Shown here piece after piece: positions 15,053 to 22,122 of a DNA stretch of 36,873 bases. Within the stretch, counting starts at the first letter, position 1. Each line of letters starts with the position of its first letter. The position numbers were made by a program, and so were the translations under genes. The DNA is from Armatimonadota bacterium (GTDB lineage Bacteria; Armatimonadota; Armatimonadia; Armatimonadales; Armatimonadaceae), in assembly GCA_026392155.1 (NCBI GenBank), contig JAPLCP010000048.1, positions 1 through 36,873 on the forward strand. Reading direction: 5' to 3'. The notes below the pieces were generated by a model, which saw nothing but the letters and a program-made list of their open reading frames with translations, searched no databases and was not told where the DNA came from.

Positions 15053-15703
15053 TCAGTCGTGTTTTTGCGGTTTTCCTTCAGGGATGGGCTGCCCTAGCAT
15101 CTGAGCAAGGCGCTCGGTGAGGCGCTTTGTCGCTTCGTCCACCGCGCCTTTTTTGCCATGGAGATCGGAGAAGTCTAGCGGTTCGCCAAACTCGACGCGC
15201 ACGGGCTCAGAAGATTTTTGGGGACGTGTGGCACCATAGGGTACGACTTTATTGGTGTGAAACAGTGCCACGGGAACCACGGGGACTTTCGTGCGCAAGG
15301 CCAGCAACAGTGCTCCAGGATGCAGGGGCTGGAGCGTGCCTTCAACATTGCCCCCCCCCTCCGGGAAGATCACAACCGCCTCGCCCGCTCTCAGTAGCTC
15401 TTCGGCGCGAGACAGTGCAGCACGGTCGGCAGAGTCGCGTCGGATAGGAAAGGCATGCACCGCAGGAAGAAGACAGCGCAGGATGGGCATGGAGAAAAGC
15501 TCGGACTTGGCCATAAACCATGCCTCGCGATCTAAAGCCGCTCCGATAGCGGGAGGATCGGCATCGCAAACATGGTTCGGGCAGATCAAGACACCGCCTT
15601 TTTGAGGCACTGACGCATTGCCCGTCACACGAAAACCACCATGAAAGATAAAAAGCAGGTGTGCCAGCCACCGACAGAGTGTGCGTAGCAGACGGTATCT
15701 CAT
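15053..15703 (-). CDS. plsC: 1-acyl-sn-glycerol-3-phosphate acyltransferase
   Basis: This 216-residue acyltransferase makes phosphatidic acid from lysophosphatidate (LPLAT superfamily). The catalytic HX4D motif is NHVCDAD (His44, Asp49). Downstream are the acceptor-binding VIFPEGGG and a VPVVPVALFHT strand, and an N-terminal hydrophobic stretch (about residues 7-20) may anchor it to the membrane. It is encoded alone between the lipoprotein operon and tRNA-Gln. The ATG has no Shine-Dalgarno but has TAAAAT seven bases upstream. A lysophospholipid acyltransferase of slightly different acceptor range cannot be excluded. Confidence 0.88.
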   Translation of the reverse strand: MRYRLLRTLCRWLAHLLFIFHGGFRVTGNASVPQKGGVLICPNHVCDADPPAIGAALDREAWFMAKSELFSMPILRCLLPAVHAFPIRRDSADRAALSRAEELLRAGEAVVIFPEGGGNVEGTLQPLHPGALLLALRTKVPVVPVALFHTNKVVPYGATRPQKSSEPVRVEFGEPLDFSDLHGKKGAVDEATKRLTERLAQMLGQPIPEGKPQKHD

Positions 15704-15710
15704 GCTCTCT

Positions 15711-15740
15711 ATTTTAGGTAGACCCAGTGTTTTCTAGCAA
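15711..15740 (-). promoter_or_regulatory. Predicted plsC promoter, leaderless type
   Basis: On the minus strand TTGCTA (15740-15735), an 18-base spacer and TAAAAT (15716-15711). The ATG is seven bases after the -10 box, so transcription should start at the start codon. Confidence 0.55.
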
Positions 15741-15789
15741 GGGACCAAAGTCACAAAAGCCGACCCATTTTTCATGAGACAAAAAATAA

Positions 15790-15860
15790 TTCCCAGGCAG
15801 GGATTCGAACCCCAATTAAAGGCACCAAAAACCTCTGTCCTGCCGTTGAACGACCTGGGA
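15790..15860 (-). tRNA. tRNA-Gln (anticodon TTG)
   Basis: On the minus strand the acceptor arms TCCCAGG/CCTGGGA pair perfectly. The D stem is GTTC/GGAC, the anticodon stem GAGGT/GCCTT with loop TTTTGGT (anticodon TTG), and the T arm has TTCGAAT as its loop. Discriminator base is A and CCA is not encoded. Length is 71 bases. UUG reads CAA glutamine codons. Confidence 0.92.
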
Positions 15861-15904
15861 GCATCTCCGAAGAAACTTGGGAAAGCGCAGGAATTATATC
15901 ATAG

Positions 15905-15934
15905 TTGATTGTGTTGTATCCAGCGCGGTAGAAT
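15905..15934 (+). promoter_or_regulatory. Predicted pdxS operon promoter
   Basis: TTGATT (15905-15910), an 18-base spacer and TAGAAT (15929-15934). Transcription would start about 15941, leaving a short leader that holds a GAGGA ribosome binding site before the ATG at 15959. Confidence 0.6.
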
Positions 15935-15958
15935 CAAGAACGAGGAAATTTAACAACA

Positions 15959-16843
15959 ATGACAGAAAAATCTACCTGGGCTACTAAGCTCGGGCTTGCG
16001 GAGATGCTCAAGGGCGGCGTGATCATGGACGTGGTCAACGCGGAGCAAGCCGTGATCGCACAAGAAGCAGGGGCCGTCGCCGTAATGGCCCTGGAGCGCG
16101 TCCCTGCCGATATTCGCAAAGACGGTGGCGTGGCACGCATGAGCGATCCCAGAATGATCAAAGAGATCATGGCCGCCGTCACCATTCCCGTGATGGCAAA
16201 AGCACGTATCGGGCATATTATCGAGGCGCGTATCTTAGAGGCCCTGGGCGTGGACTTTATTGACGAGTCCGAGGTACTGACCCCTGCAGATGAGCAATTT
16301 CACATCCACAAGCACGACTTTAGCGTCCCATTTGTCTGTGGCTGCCGGAATCTGGGTGAGGCGCTCCGTCGCATTGGAGAGGGCGCGGCGATGATCCGCA
16401 CCAAGGGCGAGGCAGGAACCGGCAACGTGGTCGAGGCCGTGCGCCACATGCGTGCGCTCATGGGCGGCATTCGCAAGATCCAGTCTATGGACGAAGCCGA
16501 GCTGATGAACGAGGCAAAAGAGCTACAGGCCCCCTACGAGCTGGTTCTGGAAGTGGCCAAAACCGGTCGGCTCCCGGTGCCAAACTTCTCCGCAGGCGGC
16601 GTGGCAACCCCGGCGGATGCGGCTCTGATGATGCATCTGGGCGCGGAGACGGTCTTTGTGGGCAGTGGCATCTTCAAGTCCGGCGATCCCGCGGAGCGTG
16701 CCAAGCGCATCGTGGACGCGGTTCTCTACTACAAAGACTACGCCAAGCTCGCCGAGATCTCGGAGAACCTAGGCGAGCCAATGGTCGGCATTGACATCCG
16801 CACCATCCCCGATGTCGAGCGCTTCGACAAGCGCGGCTGGTAG
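15959..16843 (+). CDS. pdxS: Pyridoxal 5'-phosphate synthase, lyase subunit
   Basis: This 294-residue (beta/alpha)8 enzyme makes pyridoxal 5'-phosphate from ribose 5-phosphate, glyceraldehyde 3-phosphate and ammonia delivered by PdxT. Asp24 (VIMDVVN), the Schiff-base Lys81 (MAKARIGH) and Lys149 (RTKGEAGTG) are all present, and the length is typical. The C-terminal [17 protein letters not shown] is of the normal type. Its partner pdxT lies two genes downstream, so the operon is split only by a nudix gene. The promoter is at 15905-15934. Confidence 0.97.
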   Translation: MTEKSTWATKLGLAEMLKGGVIMDVVNAEQAVIAQEAGAVAVMALERVPADIRKDGGVARMSDPRMIKEIMAAVTIPVMAKARIGHIIEARILEALGVDFIDESEVLTPADEQFHIHKHDFSVPFVCGCRNLGEALRRIGEGAAMIRTKGEAGTGNVVEAVRHMRALMGGIRKIQSMDEAELMNEAKELQAPYELVLEVAKTGRLPVPNFSAGGVATPADAALMMHLGAETVFVGSGIFKSGDPAERAKRIVDAVLYYKDYAKLAEISENLGEPMVGIDIRTIPDVERFDKRGW

Positions 16844-16851
16844 TCGCTTAG

Positions 16852-17385
16852 ATGTTCCGGCACTATAGCTTCTGCCCACGGTGCCGCACCGAGCTTCAGA
16901 CCCGGCGCTTCCCGTCTGATACAGACGCGGAGCGCCGGATGTGCGACTCCTGTGGCTTTCTCTACTGGAACAACTCCCGACCTACCGCTGGGGGCGTAGT
17001 GGAAGATGCTCAGGGCCGCGTGCTCCTCGGACGACGTGGCATCGAGCCCTCCAAGGGACTCTGGGATCTACCTGGCGGTTTTCTGGAGCCGGGCGAGCAT
17101 CCTGAAGCGGGCATGAAGCGCGAGCTTTGGGAAGAGACGGGGTTATTAGTAGATCCGGTAAAATTACTAGGATTTTACATGGACCAGTACGGTGATGACC
17201 CCCATGAGCACACCCTCAATATCTTCTATCTGTGTAGAGTTATGGGTGGCAAAGCACAAGCATCCGATGATATGGCGGAGCTAGACTGGTTTTCCCCCGA
17301 TACCCTCCCGGAGAGTCGAGAGCTCGCCTTTCAAAACGTGAGAGACGCACTGGTAGACTGGAAAAAAATAAAAAATGGCACGTAA
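16852..17385 (+). CDS. Nudix hydrolase with N-terminal zinc ribbon
   Basis: This 177-residue protein has a zinc ribbon made by CPRC (Cys8, Cys11) and CDSC (Cys31, Cys34), followed by a nudix fold. The nudix box reads GGFLEPGEHPEAGMKREL then WEETGLL, matching GX5EX7REUXEEXGU. The arrangement resembles NADH pyrophosphatase-type nudix proteins, but the length is short and the substrate is not predictable. It starts eight bases after pdxS and overlaps pdxT by 11 bases, so it is part of the PLP operon. It might clean up a nucleotide or phosphorylated metabolite linked to PLP use, which is inference. Confidence 0.88.
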   Translation: MFRHYSFCPRCRTELQTRRFPSDTDAERRMCDSCGFLYWNNSRPTAGGVVEDAQGRVLLGRRGIEPSKGLWDLPGGFLEPGEHPEAGMKRELWEETGLLVDPVKLLGFYMDQYGDDPHEHTLNIFYLCRVMGGKAQASDDMAELDWFSPDTLPESRELAFQNVRDALVDWKKIKNGT

Positions 17386-17941
17386 GCGAGTAGGAGTTCT
17401 GGCACTACAGGGCGACTTTGAGGCGCATATCAAGGCGGTCAATGCCGCAGGGGGCGAGGGCTTTGAGGTGCGCAGCATTCAAGAGCTGGCAACAGCGGAT
17501 GCCCTGATCTTGCCCGGTGGTGAGAGTACCACGATGGGCTACCTGCTCAAGCGCTTCGGCCTGGATACGGCAATTCGTGCTTTTGAAAAACCGATCTGGG
17601 GAACCTGTGCGGGGATGATCTTACTCGCGAGTCGCATCACGGAAGGTGAGAAGCGCGGCGGTCAGCCGCTACTGGGCCTGATGGATATGGGTGTGGCTCG
17701 CAATGCCTTTGGGCGACAGAGAGACTCGTTTGAGGCTGATCTGGACTCACCGCTGGGCCGGGTGCACGGGGTCTTTATTCGAGCGCCCTATGTCAGTGAG
17801 TGGGGGCCAGCTGTCGAGCCACTTGCCCGCTACGAAGATAAAGTCGTGCTGGTACGCCAGAAAAACTGGCTCGCCTCCGCCTTTCATCCCGAGCTCACCG
17901 AGGATACGACTCTACACCGGGCGTTTCTAGAGAGCACCTAA
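17375..17941 (+). CDS. pdxT: Pyridoxal 5'-phosphate synthase, glutaminase subunit
   Basis: This 188-residue class I glutamine amidotransferase hydrolyses glutamine and channels ammonia to PdxS. The nucleophile elbow is WGTCAGM with Cys78, and the His171-Glu173 pair is in FHPELTED. GVLALQGDFEAH at the start and LPGGESTTM (oxyanion region) are typical. Its start overlaps the nudix gene by 11 bases. Its stop shares one base with the start of the next gene (TAATG), indicating coupled translation. Confidence 0.96.
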   Translation: MARKRVGVLALQGDFEAHIKAVNAAGGEGFEVRSIQELATADALILPGGESTTMGYLLKRFGLDTAIRAFEKPIWGTCAGMILLASRITEGEKRGGQPLLGLMDMGVARNAFGRQRDSFEADLDSPLGRVHGVFIRAPYVSEWGPAVEPLARYEDKVVLVRQKNWLASAFHPELTEDTTLHRAFLEST

Positions 17942-19074
17942 TGCAGTCCCCCTTACGCCCCCCCAGCACACCACGACCAAAAGCCCCGCCCACCAACACG
18001 ACTCCCGAGCCCCTGCTCACCATTGGCGATAACCGTCCCCGCTGGAAAGAGCGCTGGACACGCCTGTTCCCCCGCATACGGAGCCTCAGTCTTGCCCCAG
18101 ATGGTGCTGTGGCCTTGTTAGATGAGCAAAAACAAGTCCAGCTTCTGGAACCACAGACAGGGATTACCCTCTGGACAGCCGCGCCTCTCTCGCTAGCAAA
18201 CCGTGTTGTGGCAGTGCGGGGAAGGCGGGTACTGGTGGGAGCTCTGTACAACCCCTCTGTGAAGAAAGCCTGGATACTGGGGCCTGCTACCACGCAGACA
18301 TATGCCTTTGCCCTGCCAGGAACGCTCTGGAGCTTGGTCGCCACTCCCGATGGCAACAAGGCTTTTTTTGGTACCAGCGCCCATCAGATTCTCGCCGTCT
18401 CTCTGCTGAGTACTCAACCTCCCCTTGTCTGGAAGCTCAGCGCTGTGCCCGATAGTCTTGCGGTCTCCACCGATGGCTCTGCGGCTCTTACCGGAACCTG
18501 GCTGCCCGCAGGGGTTCGCAGGCTCGGGGGCTGGGCCTACGGCGACTCCGATACCGCCCGCTGGCAAGAGGTTCAGATCTCCGCCGATGGCGCCACCGCA
18601 ATTAGCCTCTCGGGACACGGCCCACGACGTGATGAGCGCGATCTGGAGCTAACGGGCTACGATATGGAGTCGGGGGTACGGCTCTGGGAGAAACGCATCC
18701 CCGGAACTCGGGCTCAGGCGATTGTCTCAGCGGATGGCCAGCGAGTCGCGCTGAGCTACGTGACCATGACGGGACGCGGTGACGAGACCAAGCGATTGCT
18801 GCTACTCAACCGTGATGGAACCGCCCGGGGCGATGAAAAAGGCGGGCGTTTTTTCGCCCCCCGGCTCGTCGCTCTTTCCGCACAGGGCGAGCGCACGACG
18901 GTTCTGGACGGCGAGCGGGCGTTGTTTGTCCTCGATCAGGAGGGTAAGACGCGCTGGCGGCTCACGCTCCCTACCAGAGCACCGATTCAGCAGACAATCT
19001 CCACGCCCGATGGAGCCTTCCTACTCCTCGTGCGCACCGACGGCACTCTGACTCTCTACGAGGCTCTCCCATGA
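17941..19074 (+). CDS. Beta-propeller (PQQ/WD40-like) protein
   Basis: This 377-residue protein has a Pro-rich N-terminus (about 1-30) and then repeated beta blades. Recurrent patterns such as SLAPDGAVALLDEQKQVQLLEPQTGITLW, SLVATPDGNKAFFGTSAHQIL, VSTDGSAALTG, VSADGQRVALSYV and STPDGAFLLLVRTDGTLTLYE (each '...s.DG..al....') point to a six- or seven-bladed propeller. There is no clear signal peptide or transmembrane helix, so it may be cytoplasmic. It is translationally coupled to pdxT and overlaps the luxE-like gene by four bases (ATGA). It is probably a binding or scaffold protein; no catalytic motif is seen. Confidence 0.7.
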   Translation: MQSPLRPPSTPRPKAPPTNTTPEPLLTIGDNRPRWKERWTRLFPRIRSLSLAPDGAVALLDEQKQVQLLEPQTGITLWTAAPLSLANRVVAVRGRRVLVGALYNPSVKKAWILGPATTQTYAFALPGTLWSLVATPDGNKAFFGTSAHQILAVSLLSTQPPLVWKLSAVPDSLAVSTDGSAALTGTWLPAGVRRLGGWAYGDSDTARWQEVQISADGATAISLSGHGPRRDERDLELTGYDMESGVRLWEKRIPGTRAQAIVSADGQRVALSYVTMTGRGDETKRLLLLNRDGTARGDEKGGRFFAPRLVALSAQGERTTVLDGERALFVLDQEGKTRWRLTLPTRAPIQQTISTPDGAFLLLVRTDGTLTLYEALP

Positions 19075-20033
19075 GTCTCTCCAGCGACCTTACTGCCTTT
19101 ATCCAGACCAGCACAGGCGACTTTGATTCGCTCGCGCTGCGGCTCTTTGCCTACCAGTACACGCACAACCTCCCCTACCAGCGCTTCTGCAATGGACGCG
19201 GTCAGACTCCAGCCACCGTCACGCGCTGGCAGGAGATTCCCGCTGCCCCTGCCGCCGCCTTCAAGCGCTTCCCCCTCACGTGTGTCCCGGAGAGCGCGTG
19301 CGTGAAAGTCTTTCACTCCTCAGGCACCACAAGCAGCGAGACCAGCCGCCATTTTATGAGCGCCAAGGCTCTGGAGCTCTACAAAGCCTCGCTCAAGGAA
19401 GGCTATGCGCACGCCATCCCCAAGTGTGAGGCGGGAATTATGGCCCTCATGCCCTCACCCGATGAAGCGCCACACTCGTCGCTCTCGTTCATGCTGGAGG
19501 CACTTGGTGCGACGTTCGCCACGCCCAAAACACTCCAGATCTTGCGACACCCCACCTGTTACTTTGGAACCGCCTTTGCCTGGGTAAACTTCTTCGATGC
19601 AGATCCCAATACGCATCTTGTGCTTCCAGAAGGCTCTGTGGTGATCGAAACCGGAGGCTTCAAAGGCCGCAGCCGCGAGGTCGAGAAGTCTGAGCTTTAC
19701 GAACTCTTCACCGAGCGCCTCGGAGTTTCCCCAACGCACTGCTACTCCGAGTATGGGATGAGTGAGCTGGCGAGCCAGTTCTATAGCCAAGGCGTAGATG
19801 GCCCTAAGCTCGCGCCTCCGTGGCTCAAGACACGCATTCTTGATCCCGTCACCGGAACCGATACTGCGCCTGGTCAGCTGGGCCTACTGGCCCACTACGA
19901 TCTGGCAAACTACAACTCTGTTTTGGCCATTCAGACTGAGGACATGGGGATATGGGACGAGCGCGGTGGCTTTCAGCTCCTAGGCCGCGCCCCCGGTGCC
20001 GTACTTCGTGGTTGCTCACTTTTAGCGGAGTAG
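19071..20033 (+). CDS. LuxE/PaaK-like acyl-activating protein
   Basis: This 320-residue protein resembles the acyl-protein synthetase LuxE, an ANL-type adenylating enzyme that in luminous bacteria activates a fatty acid and transfers it to an internal Cys. The phosphate-binding loop is HSSGTTSSETS and the adenylate-binding motif is CYSEYGMSELASQFY. YNSVLAIQTEDMG and LLGRAPG form the C-terminal hinge region. It ends RGCSLLAE, so Cys315 near the C-terminus could be the acyl acceptor. No luxC or luxD is nearby, so bioluminescence is not implied; the substrate may be a fatty acid or another carboxylate. It overlaps the propeller gene by four bases and the convergent ribD by 12. Confidence 0.8.
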   Translation: MSLSSDLTAFIQTSTGDFDSLALRLFAYQYTHNLPYQRFCNGRGQTPATVTRWQEIPAAPAAAFKRFPLTCVPESACVKVFHSSGTTSSETSRHFMSAKALELYKASLKEGYAHAIPKCEAGIMALMPSPDEAPHSSLSFMLEALGATFATPKTLQILRHPTCYFGTAFAWVNFFDADPNTHLVLPEGSVVIETGGFKGRSREVEKSELYELFTERLGVSPTHCYSEYGMSELASQFYSQGVDGPKLAPPWLKTRILDPVTGTDTAPGQLGLLAHYDLANYNSVLAIQTEDMGIWDERGGFQLLGRAPGAVLRGCSLLAE

Positions 20034-21098
20034 CTTGCCTTCGAGGGCTATATCGGGGCCGTAGCGACGAACACGAAGGCTCTCCAGGGCAATTAGAGTA
20101 GGCAAGCCAGGGCCATCCAGAGGAGTGGGAGCGTGGGCTCCCCCAATCAGCTTGGGAGCGAGAAAGAAAAGGCAGCGGTCTACGGCCAGCGCGGCATGAA
20201 AGGCCGCCGCCAGCGCCCCACCTGACTCCAACAACACGTCGAGCAGGCCGCGCTCCGCCAGAACCGCAAGCGCAACCGCCACAGAGACCCGCCCCGACTC
20301 GTCGGCGGGGAGTGTGATAAGCTCCGCATCCCAGCCCTGGCTAGCTGTCGCCTGCTGGCAGGTGAGGATCAGCGTGCCGGGGCGGTTGAGCTTTGCGCTC
20401 TGGGGTGTGCGAAGCATTGAGTCAAAGATCACCGGAGTAGGACTGGTGCCACGCACCAGCCGAACCGTCAGCTCAGGATCATCGGCGAGAACCGTCCCCA
20501 CCCCGACAATCACCGCATCAGACTTGGCACGCAGGCGGTGCACGGCGCGGCGGGCAGGCTCGCTGGTGATCGCAAGCGGCGCAGCATGGCTCGCGGCAAG
20601 CTTGCCGTCGAGCGTCATCGCGGCTTTGTGCGTGACATAGGGCATGCCTGTACGCTGGTGCTTCAGAAACGCCCGATGTGCTTCCTTTGCCTGCTCCTCA
20701 CAAACGCCAACCGTGAGCGCGACTCCGGCAGCTTCCAGCTGCGCAAAGCCTTCCCCGCTCACCTGAGGGTTAGAATCAAGCGTCGCCGCCACCACCCTCA
20801 CAATACCCGCCTGAGTACAGTGATGGGTACACGGCGTGCGCTCGGAGCCATCAGGGCGCTGCCAGTGTGAGCAGGGCTCCAGGGTAGTATAAAGTGTAGC
20901 ACCACGCGCCCGCTCCCCGGCAAGGCGCAGCGCCATCGCCTCCGCGTGCACTTTTGGGGTGCTGTACGTCCAGCCCTCACTGATGAGTTTGCCAGCTTTG
21001 ACAACCACTGCTCCCACCCCAGGGCTGGGATGAGTTTTCACCCGATTGGTTAGCCGCAGCGCCCGCCGCATCCAGAAAACATCCTCATCACTGGGCAT
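20022..21098 (-). CDS. ribD: Riboflavin biosynthesis bifunctional deaminase/reductase
   Basis: This 358-residue protein joins a deaminase domain (about 1-145) and a reductase domain (about 150-355). It converts the pyrimidine intermediate made from GTP towards riboflavin. The zinc site is VHAEAMAL (His-Ala-Glu) and EPCSHWQRPDGSERTPCTHHC, which is longer between the two Cys motifs than in E. coli. The usual Asn-Pro of the N-terminus reads SPGVGAVVV here. The reductase shows AMTLDGKLA, GVGTVLADDPELTVR and LLESGGALAAAF. It is the last gene of the aroK operon and overlaps the upstream membrane protein gene by 11 bases. No other rib gene is in the window. Confidence 0.93.
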   Translation of the reverse strand: MPSDEDVFWMRRALRLTNRVKTHPSPGVGAVVVKAGKLISEGWTYSTPKVHAEAMALRLAGERARGATLYTTLEPCSHWQRPDGSERTPCTHHCTQAGIVRVVAATLDSNPQVSGEGFAQLEAAGVALTVGVCEEQAKEAHRAFLKHQRTGMPYVTHKAAMTLDGKLAASHAAPLAITSEPARRAVHRLRAKSDAVIVGVGTVLADDPELTVRLVRGTSPTPVIFDSMLRTPQSAKLNRPGTLILTCQQATASQGWDAELITLPADESGRVSVAVALAVLAERGLLDVLLESGGALAAAFHAALAVDRCLFFLAPKLIGGAHAPTPLDGPGLPTLIALESLRVRRYGPDIALEGKLLR

Positions 21099-21459
21099 TG
21101 CGCTGCTTCTGAGCCTCTTCTATCGTCTGCTGAATCGCTTGCTGGATCACCTGGCGCTCCGCTTTACGCACGGTCACAAAGGACTCAAGAGCATCCAGAA
21201 GTGCAATACACGGCAGGCTAATTCCCAGGCAGTAAATGGAGATAAGAAGAGCAAGCTTCTGAAGCAGGCCCACACGGCCTACGAACTCTCGTCCCATAAA
21301 GATGGTCAAGAGTACCAAAAAGAGGCAGAGCATCGCCATTCCTGCGGTGCGGTAGAGGCGCGAGCGTGGGGAGAGTGCCCCGTAGCCACGGGAGTAGAAG
21401 AGGATGGTCAACGCGATGGCAACCACTAGCAAGACGCCAAAAACGACCGTCAGACTCAT
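21088..21459 (-). CDS. Small integral membrane protein
   Basis: This 123-residue protein of unknown function has three hydrophobic stretches: about 3-21 (VVFGVLLVVAIALTILFY), 38-55 (TAGMAMLCLFLVLLTIFM) and 66-88 (LQKLALLISIYCLGISLPCIALL). A polar Gln/Glu-rich C-terminal helix follows (RQVIQQAIQQTIEEAQKQRNAQ), likely cytoplasmic and coiled-coil prone. It is coupled to rpe by an ATGA overlap and to ribD by an 11-base overlap. Confidence 0.72.
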   Translation of the reverse strand: MSLTVVFGVLLVVAIALTILFYSRGYGALSPRSRLYRTAGMAMLCLFLVLLTIFMGREFVGRVGLLQKLALLISIYCLGISLPCIALLDALESFVTVRKAERQVIQQAIQQTIEEAQKQRNAQ

Positions 21460-22121
21460 GGCCCCACGACCTCCCGAAGCGCCGCGATGCCCGCAGCAAC
21501 ACCCGCAGCGTGATTGAAGACCGCCGAGCCCGCCACGAGTACATCTGCCCCATCGCGAGCCAGCCCTGGCGCGGTCTTGACATTCACACTACCATCTACG
21601 CTGATCTTGAACGTGGCCCCTGTCTCGGCGCGCAGCCTGGCAAGCTCCCCGACTTTGCGGGCTGCAATGGGAAGAAACGCCTGGCCACCAAACCCCGGAT
21701 TGACCGTCATCACCAGCACTAGGTCCAGATCTTCTAAAACGTAGCGCAGGATCTCCGGCGAGGTTGCGGGATTGAGCGCCACTCCTGCCAGACAGCCCGC
21801 CTCACGAATCGCGGCCAGTGTCCGCTGCAGGTGAGCTGTTGCCTCTTGGTGCACCGTGATGGCGTGTGCTCCTGCGGCAGCAAAGGGCTCGATGTAGCGC
21901 TCGGGCTCCACCACCATCAAGTGAACATCAAAAAAGGCTGCTGGGCAGAGCGGGCGCAGGGCACGAACCACCTCGGCCCCAAAGCTCAGATTCGGCACAA
22001 AGCGCCCGTCCATGACGTCTACATGGAGCCATGTCTCGCCAGTTGCCAGTGCCTCTTGGGCCTGCTGACCGAAGCGAGCATGATCTGCTGCCAGCAGTGA
22101 GGGAGCCAGCTCAATTGCCAC
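21456..22121 (-). CDS. rpe: Ribulose-phosphate 3-epimerase
   Basis: This 221-residue TIM barrel interconverts ribulose 5-phosphate and xylulose 5-phosphate. Metal and catalytic residues are visible: His33 and Asp35 (LHVDVMDG), His67 (FDVHLMV) and Asp176 (ISVDGSVN, where most family members have VDGGI). NPGFGGQ is the phosphate-binding loop. The start is GTG, one base after the stop of the kinase-like gene. rpe beside a PASTA kinase homologue is a known arrangement in Firmicutes, and rpe downstream of aroKB is known in enterobacteria. Confidence 0.95.
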   Translation of the reverse strand: MAIELAPSLLAADHARFGQQAQEALATGETWLHVDVMDGRFVPNLSFGAEVVRALRPLCPAAFFDVHLMVVEPERYIEPFAAAGAHAITVHQEATAHLQRTLAAIREAGCLAGVALNPATSPEILRYVLEDLDLVLVMTVNPGFGGQAFLPIAARKVGELARLRAETGATFKISVDGSVNVKTAPGLARDGADVLVAGSAVFNHAAGVAAGIAALREVVGP

Positions 22122-22122
22122 G

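Noticed and set aside
19071-20033. Bioluminescence (lux) locus
   Set aside because: Only a LuxE-like gene is present; no luxA, luxB, luxC or luxD nearby.
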